64,000 nt of DNA from an uncultured Collinsella sp. GTDB taxonomy: Bacteria; Actinomycetota; Coriobacteriia; Coriobacteriales; Coriobacteriaceae. Position 1 is the first letter of the stretch. Every line of letters begins with the position of its first letter. The notes beneath the pieces are model-generated. The model was not told the DNA's origin and did not search any database. It saw nothing but the letters and a program-made list of their open reading frames with translations. The position numbers and the translations under genes are program-made. The stretch spans positions 9,396 to 73,395 of the forward strand of contig CABUTN010000007.1 in assembly GCA_902494565.1 (NCBI GenBank), in the 5' to 3' direction. This document shows positions 7,595-19,164 of this stretch, piece after piece.

Positions 7595-8236
7595 CTACAT
7601 CATCCCGCCTGCTCCCAGCAGCGGGCCCAATATGGACAGAAGCAACGCCGGCAAGATGAGCGTGCCGGTGGGAATCAGCAGCTTGACGGGCGCACGTTCG
7701 ATCTCGCGCTCGATCGCGGCGCGATGAGCCGCACGGATTTCGCGACTTTGAGCGGCCAGCGTCTCGGAAAGCGGGGCACCCAGGGCGAGCGCCTGCCCCA
7801 CCGTGATGGCAAAGGTCTCGAGCGCTCGCACGTCCAGGTCGCGCGCGGCGGCCAACAACTCGTCCTCACGCGTGCCCACGCCCACCTGCCACGCCATGCA
7901 GGCCCGCTCAAGGCGAAGAGCCAGCACTGACCGGCGGTTGGCGCAGAAAATCTCAAGCGCCGCATCAAACGAAAGACCGGCCGAAAGGCCCAAGCGCACA
8001 ACATCAATCATCTCGGACACTTCGCCGAGCGACACTCGCGCCGGGCCGCCCGCTCCAACCGCGCCCTTCACTCGCGCGGTCAGGGCATCGACCACCGAGC
8101 GACCCGCGGCAGCAACCAGCACCGCCTCGCGCTTGCAGGCCCCTGCGATCTTACGTGCATCCGCCCGATCCAAACCCGTCGCGACAAATACACTCAAGGC
8201 GCACAGGCAAGCCGCAACTGCAACCGGGGCGCTCAT
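7595..8236 (-). CDS. tadC: Tad pilus inner-membrane platform protein TadC
   Basis: This 213-residue T2SF-type protein has an N-terminal membrane helix, the cytoplasmic segment MIDVVRLGLSAGLSFDAALE and the closing LLIPTGTLILPALLLSILGP helix. It is the typical shortened TadC that works with TadB as the platform below the pilus ATPase. The ATG at 8236 overlaps the tadB stop as ATGA, so the two are made together. The sequence VGQALALGAPLSETLAAQ is the usual T2SF helical motif. The family is clear and the length is on the short side for TadC. Confidence 0.88.
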   Translation of the reverse strand: MSAPVAVAACLCALSVFVATGLDRADARKIAGACKREAVLVAAAGRSVVDALTARVKGAVGAGGPARVSLGEVSEMIDVVRLGLSAGLSFDAALEIFCANRRSVLALRLERACMAWQVGVGTREDELLAAARDLDVRALETFAITVGQALALGAPLSETLAAQSREIRAAHRAAIEREIERAPVKLLIPTGTLILPALLLSILGPLLGAGGMM

Positions 8237-9159
8237 AGCTCCACCCTCATAATGCGCCGGATAACCACCAGGGCAACGGCGTTGAGGGCAAGACCCAGCA
8301 CCACAGCGCCCGCACCGGCAGGCGTCGCAAGACCGCGACGAAAATCTGACGAAAGCAGCGCCAACACCGCGCACATGCCCGCCGGCATCGCCGCGACCAT
8401 ATGCGCAGACATGCGAGCCTGAGACGTCTTAACATCCAGGCGGCGCTTGAGCTCAATGCGCTCCCCCACCATGCTCGACGCCTCGGACAGTAAGTCGGCA
8501 AGCGGAGCGCCGGTGCGCTGAGACACCTTAAGCGCCAAGGTCACAAGCGAAAGACCGGGGGCGTCGATGCGCACGAGCAAGTCATCGAGCGCGTCGGTCG
8601 CCGAGATGCCGCAATCGATCGCCGCCGCCACCCGCAAAAACTCGGTATGCACCGGCTCTTGCGCATGAGCGCCCACAAAGCGCATGCCCTGGGCCAGCGA
8701 ATGTCCCGAGGCAAGCGACATGGAAAGCGCGGTAAACGCCTCGGGCATGGCCTCTTCTACATCGTGTTGCTCGCGCCGGCTCTCAAAGCCATCCCGAGCG
8801 GCGCCAGCGGCAATCGGAGCAACAAGTCCCAAGGCAAACCCGAGGGGCGATAACGACACCATCGTCAGTAAAACGCAGCAGACACCGCTCGATAGCAGTA
8901 GAAACGCCAAACGCCCCGAAGCATCTTCGATCACGAGGCCAAGGCGATGCGCCGGAGCCAGCGATGCCCACGAACGGGCGATCTTTTTCAGCAGATCGTT
9001 TTCCACCAGCTCACGCGGCAGCCTCTCTGCCACCGTCTCGAGCGCCTGACGCGCCAGCTCCGCCGGCGGCACCTGCGGCACACGAGGTTCCGCCCCGCAC
9101 GCCGTCGCAACAGAAAACCCTGCCAAACCCCCTACGACGAGGGGCACAGCGACCTCCAT
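8233..9159 (-). CDS. tadB: Tad pilus inner-membrane platform protein TadB
   Basis: The 308-residue protein has an N-terminal helix, two central membrane helices (about residues 90-130), and a T2SF/GspF domain with AMPEAFTALSMSLASGHSLA and ISATDALDDLLVRIDAPG. At the end come the MVAAMPAGMCAVLALLSSDF and VVLGLALNAVALVV helices. TadB and TadC form the membrane platform that couples TadA to Flp extrusion. The start at 9159 overlaps tadA by 28 bases and has AGGAGG 8 bases upstream. Order and length match other tad loci. Confidence 0.9.
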   Translation of the reverse strand: MEVAVPLVVGGLAGFSVATACGAEPRVPQVPPAELARQALETVAERLPRELVENDLLKKIARSWASLAPAHRLGLVIEDASGRLAFLLLSSGVCCVLLTMVSLSPLGFALGLVAPIAAGAARDGFESRREQHDVEEAMPEAFTALSMSLASGHSLAQGMRFVGAHAQEPVHTEFLRVAAAIDCGISATDALDDLLVRIDAPGLSLVTLALKVSQRTGAPLADLLSEASSMVGERIELKRRLDVKTSQARMSAHMVAAMPAGMCAVLALLSSDFRRGLATPAGAGAVVLGLALNAVALVVIRRIMRVEL

Positions 9160-10460
9160 TCGTCCACCTCCTCTTGCGTGAGCGTCCCCGACCGCAGGCC
9201 TTCTGCGATAAACGGCGGCTCGCGGTCAAGCGTCCAGGCGCGCTTGGCGGCATCGAACGTCACATAGCGCTCGAGCTCTACGCCGCCCGACGCGGCGCGA
9301 CGCACCCCCGAATACGAGGAGACGAAACGCCTGCCATCGGCGTGGCGCTCGGACATCACGATGCCGTCGAGCGCCATGGCAATCTGCTCCTCGATGAGCT
9401 CGCTCGGCAGATCGATGCCATAACGTGCAAGCAACGTCAGACGCACCACGGTCTCCTGTTCTGAACCCGCATGAAGTGTGGTGAGCGACCCGTCGTGGCC
9501 CGTGTTCATGGCCTGCAACATGTCGCAGCACTCGGCACCGCGCACCTCGCCCACCACGATGCGGTCGGGGCGCATGCGCAGGGCATTAGTTACTAGGTCG
9601 CGGATCGTCACCGCACCCTCACCCTCAATTGAAGCCTCGCGCGCCTCTAGGCGCACCACGTGCGGATGATGCGCAAACTTGAGCTCGGCAGAGTCCTCGA
9701 TCGTCACGATGCGCTCGCCGGTGGAAATCTCGCATGACAACGCGTTGAGCAGGGTGGTCTTACCAGATCCCGTGCCTCCCGCAACCGCCAGGTCCTGTCG
9801 CAGCGACACCGCGCACGACAGCAGCTGCGCATACCAAAGCGGCAGCGACCCCAGCCCCACAAGCTCGTCCAGCGAGCAGATGCGGTCCGAGAACTTTCGG
9901 ATGGTGAGAATCGGTCCGTCAATCGCCACAGGCGGAATCACCGCGTTGACGCGATAGCCCGTTTTGAGGCGGGCGTTGACGATGGGACTGCGCTCGTCGA
10001 TACGGCGGCCAAGTGGCGAGATGATGCGGTCGATAAGCACACGGATCTGCTCATCATCCTCAAACGCATGCTCGATGGGGTACAAGACGCCGCCGCGTTC
10101 AAAGAAAGCCGAGCGGCAGCCGTTGATCATGATCTCGGTAACGGTGTCATCCTCGATGAGCGGCTGCAACGGTCCCAAGCCCACCACGTCATCCAAAATC
10201 TCGTCGATGATGGTCTCGCGCTCGGGCGTCGCCAGGTCGGTCGCTTCCTCCACGTTGAGCGCCGCCTCCACCGCGGGACGCAATTCCGAGCGGGCAAGCG
10301 CCGGGTCGATATAGGCGCTGATACGCGCCACTTCGTCGTAACCCATGCGGTCCATCACGGCGCGCTTGGTGCGTCGTTTCACCGCGCGGCGACGCCCCGC
10401 ATCTACAGGCGCTGTCGCCGCTGCAGCGCCGGCAGCCTTAATCCTTGTTTGCAAACTCAT
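9132..10460 (-). CDS. tadA: Tad pilus assembly ATPase TadA/CpaF
   Basis: A 442-residue secretion ATPase of the CpaF/TadA type. Residues 80-190 form the N-terminal domain (LGPLQPLIEDDTVTEIMING). The Walker A is GGTGSGKTT at 228-236, the Asp box follows at ERIVTIEDSAEL, the Walker B is IVVGEVRG at about 301-308, and the His box is GHDGSLTTLHA at 321-331. It drives both assembly and, in some systems, retraction of Flp pili. The ATG at 10460 overlaps the tadZ stop by ATGA. All catalytic motifs are intact. Confidence 0.95.
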   Translation of the reverse strand: MSLQTRIKAAGAAAATAPVDAGRRRAVKRRTKRAVMDRMGYDEVARISAYIDPALARSELRPAVEAALNVEEATDLATPERETIIDEILDDVVGLGPLQPLIEDDTVTEIMINGCRSAFFERGGVLYPIEHAFEDDEQIRVLIDRIISPLGRRIDERSPIVNARLKTGYRVNAVIPPVAIDGPILTIRKFSDRICSLDELVGLGSLPLWYAQLLSCAVSLRQDLAVAGGTGSGKTTLLNALSCEISTGERIVTIEDSAELKFAHHPHVVRLEAREASIEGEGAVTIRDLVTNALRMRPDRIVVGEVRGAECCDMLQAMNTGHDGSLTTLHAGSEQETVVRLTLLARYGIDLPSELIEEQIAMALDGIVMSERHADGRRFVSSYSGVRRAASGGVELERYVTFDAAKRAWTLDREPPFIAEGLRSGTLTQEEVDEWRSLCPSS

Positions 10461-12106
10461 CGCGAATCACCCTCGCGCGACCAGGGAAGGCGGATACGCG
10501 GGCGCTCGGTACGCGTTGCACGGTCGGCGACCATATCGCTCCAAGGGCCGACGGCGCACCCCAGTTCCACGAGCATCTCGCGCGTGGCCTCGCGCACGCT
10601 GGTCGCGAAAGCGCTGGTCTGCCTCACTGCTTCGTCAGCGCGCCCAAACGCCATGAGCGCGGCGAGATCCTGCCCGCCATCGGCGATACGAATCTTGGAG
10701 CTCAACGCACAGGCAATCTCAAAGCGCATGGCGACGTCCTCGTCTGCCCCGCGCGCACCGAACCGGTTGAACACGGCGCTCATGCGCGTGCGCGGCACAC
10801 CTACTCGACTTGCCAGTTCAATGACGCGCGACGCCGATGTCGCGGACGACACCGCCGCATCGCCAACGACCAAGCAACGGTCGCTCGCCGCCACCGCAGC
10901 CGCCACGGCGTCGCCCCAAAAGACCGAGGTATCGATAAAGACCACGTCGGATTCGCGACGCAGAACATCAAGCAGTAGCTCCACCGGACGTGCCATGAGC
11001 TCGGCTTGCTCGGGCGCCGCGACGGGGCCCCAGAGCGTAACGCCCGGCGCCACGCGCATCGATGTGGCCACGATATCCGGCTCGGCAAGCGCGCCCGCCA
11101 CCGACGGCTCGATAAGTGCCGCCATATCGCGCGGAGCATCGACGCCTAACAAGTCGTAAAGGTTTCCAAACATCAGGTCCAGGTCGAGCACGGCGGCACG
11201 CAAGCCCAACAGCGACGATGCGTGTGCCATGGTGGCAACGATCGTCGACTTGCCGCAACCGCCCGAACCCGAAATGGCGCAGATGACCGGAGCTCGATGC
11301 TGCGGAGCGGCAGCGTCTGCCGGCGGCATCGGAGGCGGCGGAGCGGGCGTCGGTGACAGCGTTCCCGTCTCCCCCGCCGCAACCACACGCTGCGTCCAAG
11401 CCGGCATGACGGCTTGTTCGGTCTGCGAGGCAGGCTCGTTCTGCGCAATCTGCTCATGCTGCATCAGCGGCAACTCGCCGCACCCGGCAAAGCCCTCAAC
11501 TTCATCGAGTTCATCCGCCAGATTCACGCCGTGCACGTATCCCATATCTACAGCCGGGGAGTCGCCAGCATGCTGCGCCGGCCCTCCAGCGTCATCGCAT
11601 ACAAGGGGGTTCCGGGGGCGCCGACCATGCTCGGCTTCCGCTTTTCCATAATCATCAACACGCGGGCCTCTTGTAGCGCGAGGCGCCCCGGGTTCCCTAT
11701 CAACAAAAGCATCGGGCTCAATCGTCATGCGCCGATCGGAATCAACCGCTCCCTCGCCCGCGCGCCCGTTGCCGCATATACTGTGCGCAGCGATGACCTC
11801 GGTCGCCCCTGCGCGAAACAGCCCCTCGATATCCGACGGATCGAGTGCTTCTATCAACACGACCACGCGGCTCACGCGGCCTTCGGCCGTCAGGCGCGCA
11901 ACAGTCTTGCGCACATCTTCGGTATCAAACAGAGACGCCGCAATGATGGCAGCCCCGCGGCGCGACGGAAACGCCCGCGCCATGGAAATCAGCCCGTCCA
12001 GGTCACCCACGCGAAGCACCTGTGCACCCGCATCACGGCCCTCGACTTCCCGCTGCAACAGCCCGTAATCGCCGCACGCGCAGCACGCAAGCCAGATCGC
12101 CTTCAT
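10457..12106 (-). CDS. tadZ: Pilus localisation ATPase TadZ/CpaE
   Basis: The 549-residue protein has an atypical receiver-like N-terminal domain (about residues 1-110), a long low-complexity linker (about 115-270, rich in Gly, Glu, Pro and Ala) and a MinD/ParA-type ATPase. The deviant Walker A, GSGGCGKST, is at about 280-288, followed by AVLDLDLMFGNL and DVVFIDTSVFWGD. TadZ/CpaE places the Tad machine at the cell pole or septum. The ATG at 12106 sits inside TGATG, overlapping the cpaB stop. The receiver domain lacks a clear phospho-Asp pocket, as in other TadZ proteins. The linker is unusually long. Confidence 0.88.
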   Translation of the reverse strand: MKAIWLACCACGDYGLLQREVEGRDAGAQVLRVGDLDGLISMARAFPSRRGAAIIAASLFDTEDVRKTVARLTAEGRVSRVVVLIEALDPSDIEGLFRAGATEVIAAHSICGNGRAGEGAVDSDRRMTIEPDAFVDREPGAPRATRGPRVDDYGKAEAEHGRRPRNPLVCDDAGGPAQHAGDSPAVDMGYVHGVNLADELDEVEGFAGCGELPLMQHEQIAQNEPASQTEQAVMPAWTQRVVAAGETGTLSPTPAPPPPMPPADAAAPQHRAPVICAISGSGGCGKSTIVATMAHASSLLGLRAAVLDLDLMFGNLYDLLGVDAPRDMAALIEPSVAGALAEPDIVATSMRVAPGVTLWGPVAAPEQAELMARPVELLLDVLRRESDVVFIDTSVFWGDAVAAAVAASDRCLVVGDAAVSSATSASRVIELASRVGVPRTRMSAVFNRFGARGADEDVAMRFEIACALSSKIRIADGGQDLAALMAFGRADEAVRQTSAFATSVREATREMLVELGCAVGPWSDMVADRATRTERPRIRLPWSREGDSR

Positions 12107-12765
12107 CACTCGTCGCCTCCGCTCTTTTTGCCGCGCGCCGTGGCGGGAATCGTCAAGCTGACCGTTCCCTTGCCCGAGGCTCCCAGCAGTTCCTTGACGT
12201 CTTCGGGGTCAGCCGCCAGCGTCACCCATTCGATCTTGCCCTCGCGCGTGGCACCGGAATCCTCACTGGTATCGATCACGTACGCGCCGCACAGCCGATC
12301 GGTTACGCCGTCTTTTTGCACATACACATCCACGTAGCTGCCCACGCCCGTGGCGCCGCCGACCGAGTGCTCGGCATCGACCGCCACCGAAACGGCGACC
12401 TTGCCCTTAGGCACCTCGAGCTTGTGGCTCTCGGCCTTGGTGTAGACATTGCAGATCACGGCGTTTTTGGGAATACGCGAAGTCGTCACGTCGTCGCGCA
12501 CCTGGCGCAGCTCGGTCACCGCGTCACGCGGCAGCAGACTTGTCAGCCATTCCTGGGTTATGACATTGGTCTCATCGAGGGTCTCGCCCACATCGATATC
12601 GCGCGCCGCGACGCATACCTCGACGCGATCGCCACCGTACTTGGCCAAGGTCTCAGCCTGGACCTGTTCGGCTTGCGAGCGGATCGACGAGCCGTAAACC
12701 ATGCAGAGCAGAGCAGCGAGCACGCCCGCGACCAGACTGATGGCGATGCGCTTGCTCTTGTTCAC
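12106..12765 (-). CDS. cpaB: CpaB/RcpC-like SAF-domain pilus protein
   Basis: A 219-residue protein with one N-terminal membrane helix (about residues 6-25, IAISLVAGVLAALLCMVYG) and a SAF domain (VEVCVAARDIDVGETLDETN, then SRIPKNAVICNVY). A second beta-rich half, with VAVSVAVDAEHSVGGATGVG, is typical of CpaB/RcpC. I chose GTG at 12765 because AGAGGAG lies 5 bases upstream; the ATG at 12780 would place that motif inside the coding region. It is the first gene of the tad operon. In diderms CpaB helps the secretin; in a monoderm it probably guides the fibre through the cell wall. Confidence 0.85.
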   Translation of the reverse strand: MNKSKRIAISLVAGVLAALLCMVYGSSIRSQAEQVQAETLAKYGGDRVEVCVAARDIDVGETLDETNVITQEWLTSLLPRDAVTELRQVRDDVTTSRIPKNAVICNVYTKAESHKLEVPKGKVAVSVAVDAEHSVGGATGVGSYVDVYVQKDGVTDRLCGAYVIDTSEDSGATREGKIEWVTLAADPEDVKELLGASGKGTVSLTIPATARGKKSGGDE

Positions 12766-12875
12766 GGCCGCTCCTCTCATGGCAGTGCCGGGCGAATGCC
12801 CGTACCACCATTGTCTGGGCGGTCAGAGTGCAAAGCGGCGCAATCGCGATCTTGGTTTTCGATGTCAAACCAATC

Positions 12876-12927
12876 GCTGACCAAAAGCTGACCAGCCCGT
12901 CAAGCTCGTGGCAAGGTTTTGGTCAGC
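12876..12927. promoter_or_regulatory. GCTGACC repeats upstream of the tad operon, possible operator
   Basis: GCTGACCAAAA at 12876-12886 has an exact inverted copy, TTTTGGTCAGC, at 12917-12927. A further direct GCTGACC is at 12887-12893. The cluster lies 110-160 bases upstream of cpaB, where a promoter and activator or repressor sites would be expected. No strong sigma-70 hexamers stand out. The regulator is unknown. Confidence 0.4.
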
Positions 12928-12970
12928 ACGTCAGCAAACTGCATGTTTCGAGGCTTTTCCGCAGCAAAAA

Positions 12971-13000
12971 AGCCGTCTCCCGAACAGTTGGGAGACGGCT
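12971..13000 (-). terminator. Terminator of rsgA
   Basis: AGCCGTCTCCC and GGGAGACGGCT (11-bp stem) flank an 8-base loop. Minus-strand transcription meets a run of T at 12970-12966. It sits 17 bases past the rsgA stop and separates rsgA from the tad operon. Confidence 0.88.
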
Positions 13001-13017
13001 GTCATAGGAAAAATCAA

Positions 13018-14202
13018 TTACAGATGAACATCGGGATCGAGCATTTGAGCGCTCACGCGCATGGATGACGCCAGGTTTTGGAACGTTTCCAGCCGCAGGT
13101 TGTCGATCTGCCCGGCGTCCTCGGCCTCGCGAACGGCGCAGCCCGGCTCATGGGTATGTGTGCAATCGCCAAACCGGCACGCGCGCGATGCCTCGACAAT
13201 CTCGGGGAAAGCGCGCGCCAGACCTCGCTCGTGACCCACGAGCGGTAGGCTGCGCAGGCCCGGAGCATCGGCGATCACGCCGGCGTCGCCCGGCAGCGCC
13301 ACCATCACGCGCGCGACCGTGGTGTGGCGACCCTGGTCATCGCGCTCACGCACACCGCCGGTCGCCAACGTATCGTGGCCCAGCAGTGCATTGAGCAGCG
13401 TCGACTTGCCGGCACCCGACTCACCCAGAATCATGGCGCAGCTCCCGGCAGGCACACAGGCACGGACCTCGTCCAGGCCGCGGCCCTCGGCAGAGGACGT
13501 CACGATCACGCGCACGTCCGGACCCACCAGGCGGCGCACGCGGTCCAGATCGCGCTCGAGCTCCTCGGCATCGCAGCGGTCAGCTTTGGTGAGCACCACC
13601 ACCGGCTCGGCATCGCAGTCGAGCGCCAACACCAACGAGCGCGCCACGCGGTCGAGCAGCACCTCACCGGCACCGAGCGCCTGCACGATTAGCACGCTAT
13701 CCACGTTGGAGCAGAGCACCTGGCGCTCTCCACGGGCACGGCCGCGCCAACGCTCAAAGCTCGTACGGCGCGGCAGCACGCACTCAATCACGCCCATATC
13801 GTGCCCGGGAGCGCGGCGCACCGCCACACGGTCGCCCACGGCAGGCAGCAGGACCTCGTCCTCGCCGCGCGACTTGGCAAACCCCACGGCATGCTCGGCG
13901 CGGAAGGTGTCGTCGGCAGTCGCCACCAGCGGAAACCCGCGATCCAAGCGCACCACGGCACCCAGCCGCATCTGCTCGGGCTCCTCGGCATGTGCGCAGA
14001 AATCATCAAAGGCAGTCTGCTGGGTTTCATCGACCGGCAGGTCATCAAACGCCGGAACGTCCTGCAGCGCGTCAAGTCCCGGCACGCTTGCCAGCAGCTC
14101 CTCGGCAGATGCGGGAGCCTCGGTCGCGAGCTTCCGACGACGATCGCGCTTAGCCCGCGCCCCCGTCGTCTTTTTCTTCGCTTTAGCCTTAGCCTTGCCC
14201 AC
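13018..14202 (-). CDS. rsgA: Ribosome small-subunit GTPase RsgA
   Basis: A 394-residue circularly permuted GTPase. An N-terminal Lys/Arg-rich extension (about residues 1-35, AKAKKK and RAKRDRRRK) precedes the OB domain (VVRLDRGFPLV). The permuted motifs follow in order: TKAD (G4), GESGAGKSTLLNALLG (G1), GRHTTVARV (G2) and DAPGLRSL (G3). A zinc finger of Cys, Cys, His, Cys (CRFGDCTHTHEPGC) closes the protein. RsgA matures the 30S subunit. I chose GTG at 14202 with GGGAGG 6 bases upstream; an ATG 21 bases earlier would put that site in the coding region. The extension is longer than in E. coli RsgA. Confidence 0.93.
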   Translation of the reverse strand: MGKAKAKAKKKTTGARAKRDRRRKLATEAPASAEELLASVPGLDALQDVPAFDDLPVDETQQTAFDDFCAHAEEPEQMRLGAVVRLDRGFPLVATADDTFRAEHAVGFAKSRGEDEVLLPAVGDRVAVRRAPGHDMGVIECVLPRRTSFERWRGRARGERQVLCSNVDSVLIVQALGAGEVLLDRVARSLVLALDCDAEPVVVLTKADRCDAEELERDLDRVRRLVGPDVRVIVTSSAEGRGLDEVRACVPAGSCAMILGESGAGKSTLLNALLGHDTLATGGVRERDDQGRHTTVARVMVALPGDAGVIADAPGLRSLPLVGHERGLARAFPEIVEASRACRFGDCTHTHEPGCAVREAEDAGQIDNLRLETFQNLASSMRVSAQMLDPDVHL

Positions 14203-14286
14203 AAGCGCCTCCCAGCACCACAAATCACAACTGAGCAGGTATTTTAAATCAAAAAGAGCTGGCCGGGCAAAACCCTAAATCAAAAA

Positions 14287-14316
14287 GAGCCGGTCGAGCA
14301 AACGCTCGATCGGCTC
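14287..14316 (-). terminator. Terminator downstream of the P-type ATPase
   Basis: GAGCCGGTCGAGC and GCTCGATCGGCTC form a 13-bp stem with one G-T pair and a 4-base loop. Minus-strand reading then gives TTTTT at 14286-14282. It ends the leftward ATPase transcript before rsgA. Confidence 0.8.
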
Positions 14317-14376
14317 ACAAACTTTCCCTCAGCCCTTTTTCATCCGCGCGGGAGTAAAGCCAGCAAGGATACCGTA

Positions 14377-14465
14377 GGGCCCACCCCGGGAGTGTTTTCT
14401 TCTGAGCGATCCCGCAGCGCGAAGCGCGAGGACCAGCGAAGAAGAAAACACGCAGGGGCGGGCCC
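14377..14465. repeat. Large palindromic intergenic element
   Basis: Arms at 14377-14403 and 14440-14465 pair over GGGCCC, CCCC and GTGTTTTCTTCT blocks. The 36-base middle contains a small CGCG-AAG-CGCG hairpin (14418-14428) and an unpaired asymmetric part on each side. It lies between the ATPase stop and the terminator. The layout resembles the palindromes at 25694 and 55501 but the inner sequence differs. Confidence 0.6.
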
Positions 14466-14477
14466 GGACAGGTTAAC

Positions 14478-17159
<2,682 letters not shown>

Positions 17160-17601
17160 ATAGAGTCCCCTCCTGGGATTCGGGCCACTCAGCAGATTGA
17201 TGCCCGATCATAATTCCCAGGAGAAGGGCAAGGGCTCATCAAGGCTGCCGTGCTGAGCGGCAGTTGATAGTGGGGCTATGGTACCCCAAAGCGGCGCGTC
17301 TAGCCAAAACATTCCAATTGGAAACACGGCTCGAGTGCAACGATGCAGACCGTGTGATGCTCAACATTGATAAAACGTTTTTTCTTCGGTGCATCGTCAA
17401 ACTGAAATATCGCCCAGATAGCAGCGGTTAGAACGGTTGGTAAAGTTTTTGCATATACCGTTTTTACCGCAAAAAATGAACTTCTAATTCGGCATACGGT
17501 CGATTTTTTGGGGTATTCGGTCGTCATTTCGTTATAATCATCTCAGTTTTATTTCTTATGGTTTATCTATCAGCGCAAGACGATGTCAGATGGAGGTCTG
17601 A
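17160..17601. other. 442-base divergent intergenic region between ATPase and pyk
   Basis: The left part (to about 17290) holds the ATPase leader and a hairpin ATCAA..CTGCC / GGCAG.TTGAT (about 17239-17270). The right part (17300-17540) is markedly AT-richer than its surroundings and contains repeated CGGTCG and ATACCG words (for example near 17497 and 17517). A weak 75-codon reading frame occurs on the minus strand, with no ribosome site. I see no RNA gene. Confidence 0.5.
17509..17538 (+). promoter_or_regulatory. Probable pyk promoter
   Basis: TATAAT at 17533-17538 is a perfect -10 hexamer. TTGGGG at 17509-17514 is an acceptable -35 with an 18-base spacer. The resulting leader would be about 55 bases. 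Confidence 0.6.
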
Positions 17602-19062
17602 ATGTACAAGCGCACCAAGATTGTATGCACCATGGGTCCCGCCTGCGATAGCGACGAGACCATCCGCGAGATGATCAAGGCGGGCATGAACGTCGCCCGT
17701 TTTAACTTCTCGCACGGATCCTACGACGAGCACCACGGTCGCATCGAGCGCGTCCGTCGTATTTCCAAGGAGCTCGGTCTGCCCGTCGGCATCCTGCTCG
17801 ACACCAAGGGCCCCGAGGTCCGCACCGGCCTTCTGGTCGATGGCAAGAAGGTTGCCGTCAAGACCGGCGATAAGATCGTCGTCACCGCTCAGCCCACGTC
17901 CGAGGATTTCCACGGCACCGCTGAGCACATCTCCCTCGACTACCTGGCTCTGCCCTCCGAGGTCGAGAAGGGCTCCCTTATCCTGATCGATGACGGTCTG
18001 GTTGCCCTCGAGGTCGAGTCCGTCGACGGCCAGGACATGACCTGCGTCGTCAAGAATGACGGCCTGATCGGCGAGCGCAAGGGCGTCAACATGCCCAACG
18101 TCAACATCTCGCTGCCCGCCATCACCGAGCGCGATCGTCAGGACATCCTCTTTGGCCTGACCGAGAACATCGACTACATCGCCGCTTCCTTCATCCGTGA
18201 CGGCGAGTCCGTCCGCGGCATTCGCAAGCTTTGCCGCGAGAACGGTGGCGAGCACGTGACAATCTTCCCGAAGATCGAGTGCGCCCTGGGCGTCGAGAAC
18301 TTTGACGAGATCCTCGAGGCTTCCGATGGCATCATGGTCGCCCGTGGCGACCTGGGCATCGAGATCAAGCCCGAGCTCGTTCCGCACATCCAGAAGGAAA
18401 TCATCGCTAAGTGCAACGCGGCCTACAAGCCCGTTATCACCGCTACGCAGATGCTCGACTCCATGCAGCAGAACCCGCGCCCGACGCGCGCCGAGGTTGC
18501 CGACGTTGCTAACGCGATCTACGACGGCACCGACGCCGTTATGCTTTCCGGCGAGTCCGCTGCCGGTAAGTACCCGGTCGAGGCCGTCAAGATGCAGGCC
18601 AGCATTGCTCTCGAGACCGAGAAGTACCTCCCGGCTCACGCTCCGCTCGAGGTTCCGGCTGACGCTCACGGCACCCGCGTCGTCAACAACGTTGTGGGTA
18701 TGTCCGCTGTGAACATGGCCACCACCGTTGGCGCCAAGTGCATCACCGTGCCCACGACCACCGGCCGCACCGCTCGCCTGATCTCGCACTTCCGTCCCAA
18801 CATGCCGATCTGCGCGTTCTCCCGCCACGAGTGGGCCGTCCAGCAGATGATCATGTACTGGGGCGTCATCCCGCACCAGGCAGAGATTACCCAGGGCACC
18901 GTCAACGGCACGATCGTCAAGGCGATCGAGACCGCTAAGGAGCTCGGCTACGTCAAGACTGGCGATTTGACCGTCGCTACCGCCGGCGATCCCCGTATGA
19001 GCGTCCAGCTCGAGGACAAGGTCTCCTCGACCAACGTCGCTTACGTCGCTCAGGTGCGCTAA
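17602..19062 (+). CDS. pyk: Pyruvate kinase
   Basis: A 486-residue pyruvate kinase: KIVCTMGPACDS at the N terminus, the catalytic region NVARFNFSHGSYDEH, LDTKGPEVRTG, a B domain (about residues 70-165), IFPKIECALGVENFDEI with the catalytic Lys and Glu, MVARGDLGIE, and ATQMLDSM. It converts phosphoenolpyruvate and ADP to pyruvate and ATP, the last ATP step of glycolysis. Length matches the short-type enzyme, with no extra C-terminal PEP-utiliser domain. The start has GGAGG 8 bases upstream. It is monocistronic between its own promoter and a strong terminator. Confidence 0.97.
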   Translation: MYKRTKIVCTMGPACDSDETIREMIKAGMNVARFNFSHGSYDEHHGRIERVRRISKELGLPVGILLDTKGPEVRTGLLVDGKKVAVKTGDKIVVTAQPTSEDFHGTAEHISLDYLALPSEVEKGSLILIDDGLVALEVESVDGQDMTCVVKNDGLIGERKGVNMPNVNISLPAITERDRQDILFGLTENIDYIAASFIRDGESVRGIRKLCRENGGEHVTIFPKIECALGVENFDEILEASDGIMVARGDLGIEIKPELVPHIQKEIIAKCNAAYKPVITATQMLDSMQQNPRPTRAEVADVANAIYDGTDAVMLSGESAAGKYPVEAVKMQASIALETEKYLPAHAPLEVPADAHGTRVVNNVVGMSAVNMATTVGAKCITVPTTTGRTARLISHFRPNMPICAFSRHEWAVQQMIMYWGVIPHQAEITQGTVNGTIVKAIETAKELGYVKTGDLTVATAGDPRMSVQLEDKVSSTNVAYVAQVR

Positions 19063-19091
19063 AACGCACTTGCAAGCACGCTTGCATTGCA

Positions 19092-19124
19092 AAGGGCCCG
19101 GAAGGCTTTGCCTTCCGGGCCCTT
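19092..19124 (+). terminator. Terminator of pyk
   Basis: AAGGGCCCGGAAGG and CCTTCCGGGCCCTT form a perfect 14-bp stem around a 5-base loop, followed by TTTTTT, 29 bases after the pyk stop. Confidence 0.95.
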
Positions 19125-19164
19125 TTTTAGGACCTACCTCATATGCCGCTTCATCGATTTGTGA

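Noticed and set aside
17300..17527. A 75-codon minus-strand frame in the AT-rich pyk upstream region
   Set aside because: No ribosome binding site and no recognisable domain; the protein-like look may be due to repeats. Left as intergenic.
17563..19092. A 509-codon open frame antisense to pyk
   Set aside because: Pyruvate kinase is unmistakable on the plus strand, and the antisense frame has skewed composition.
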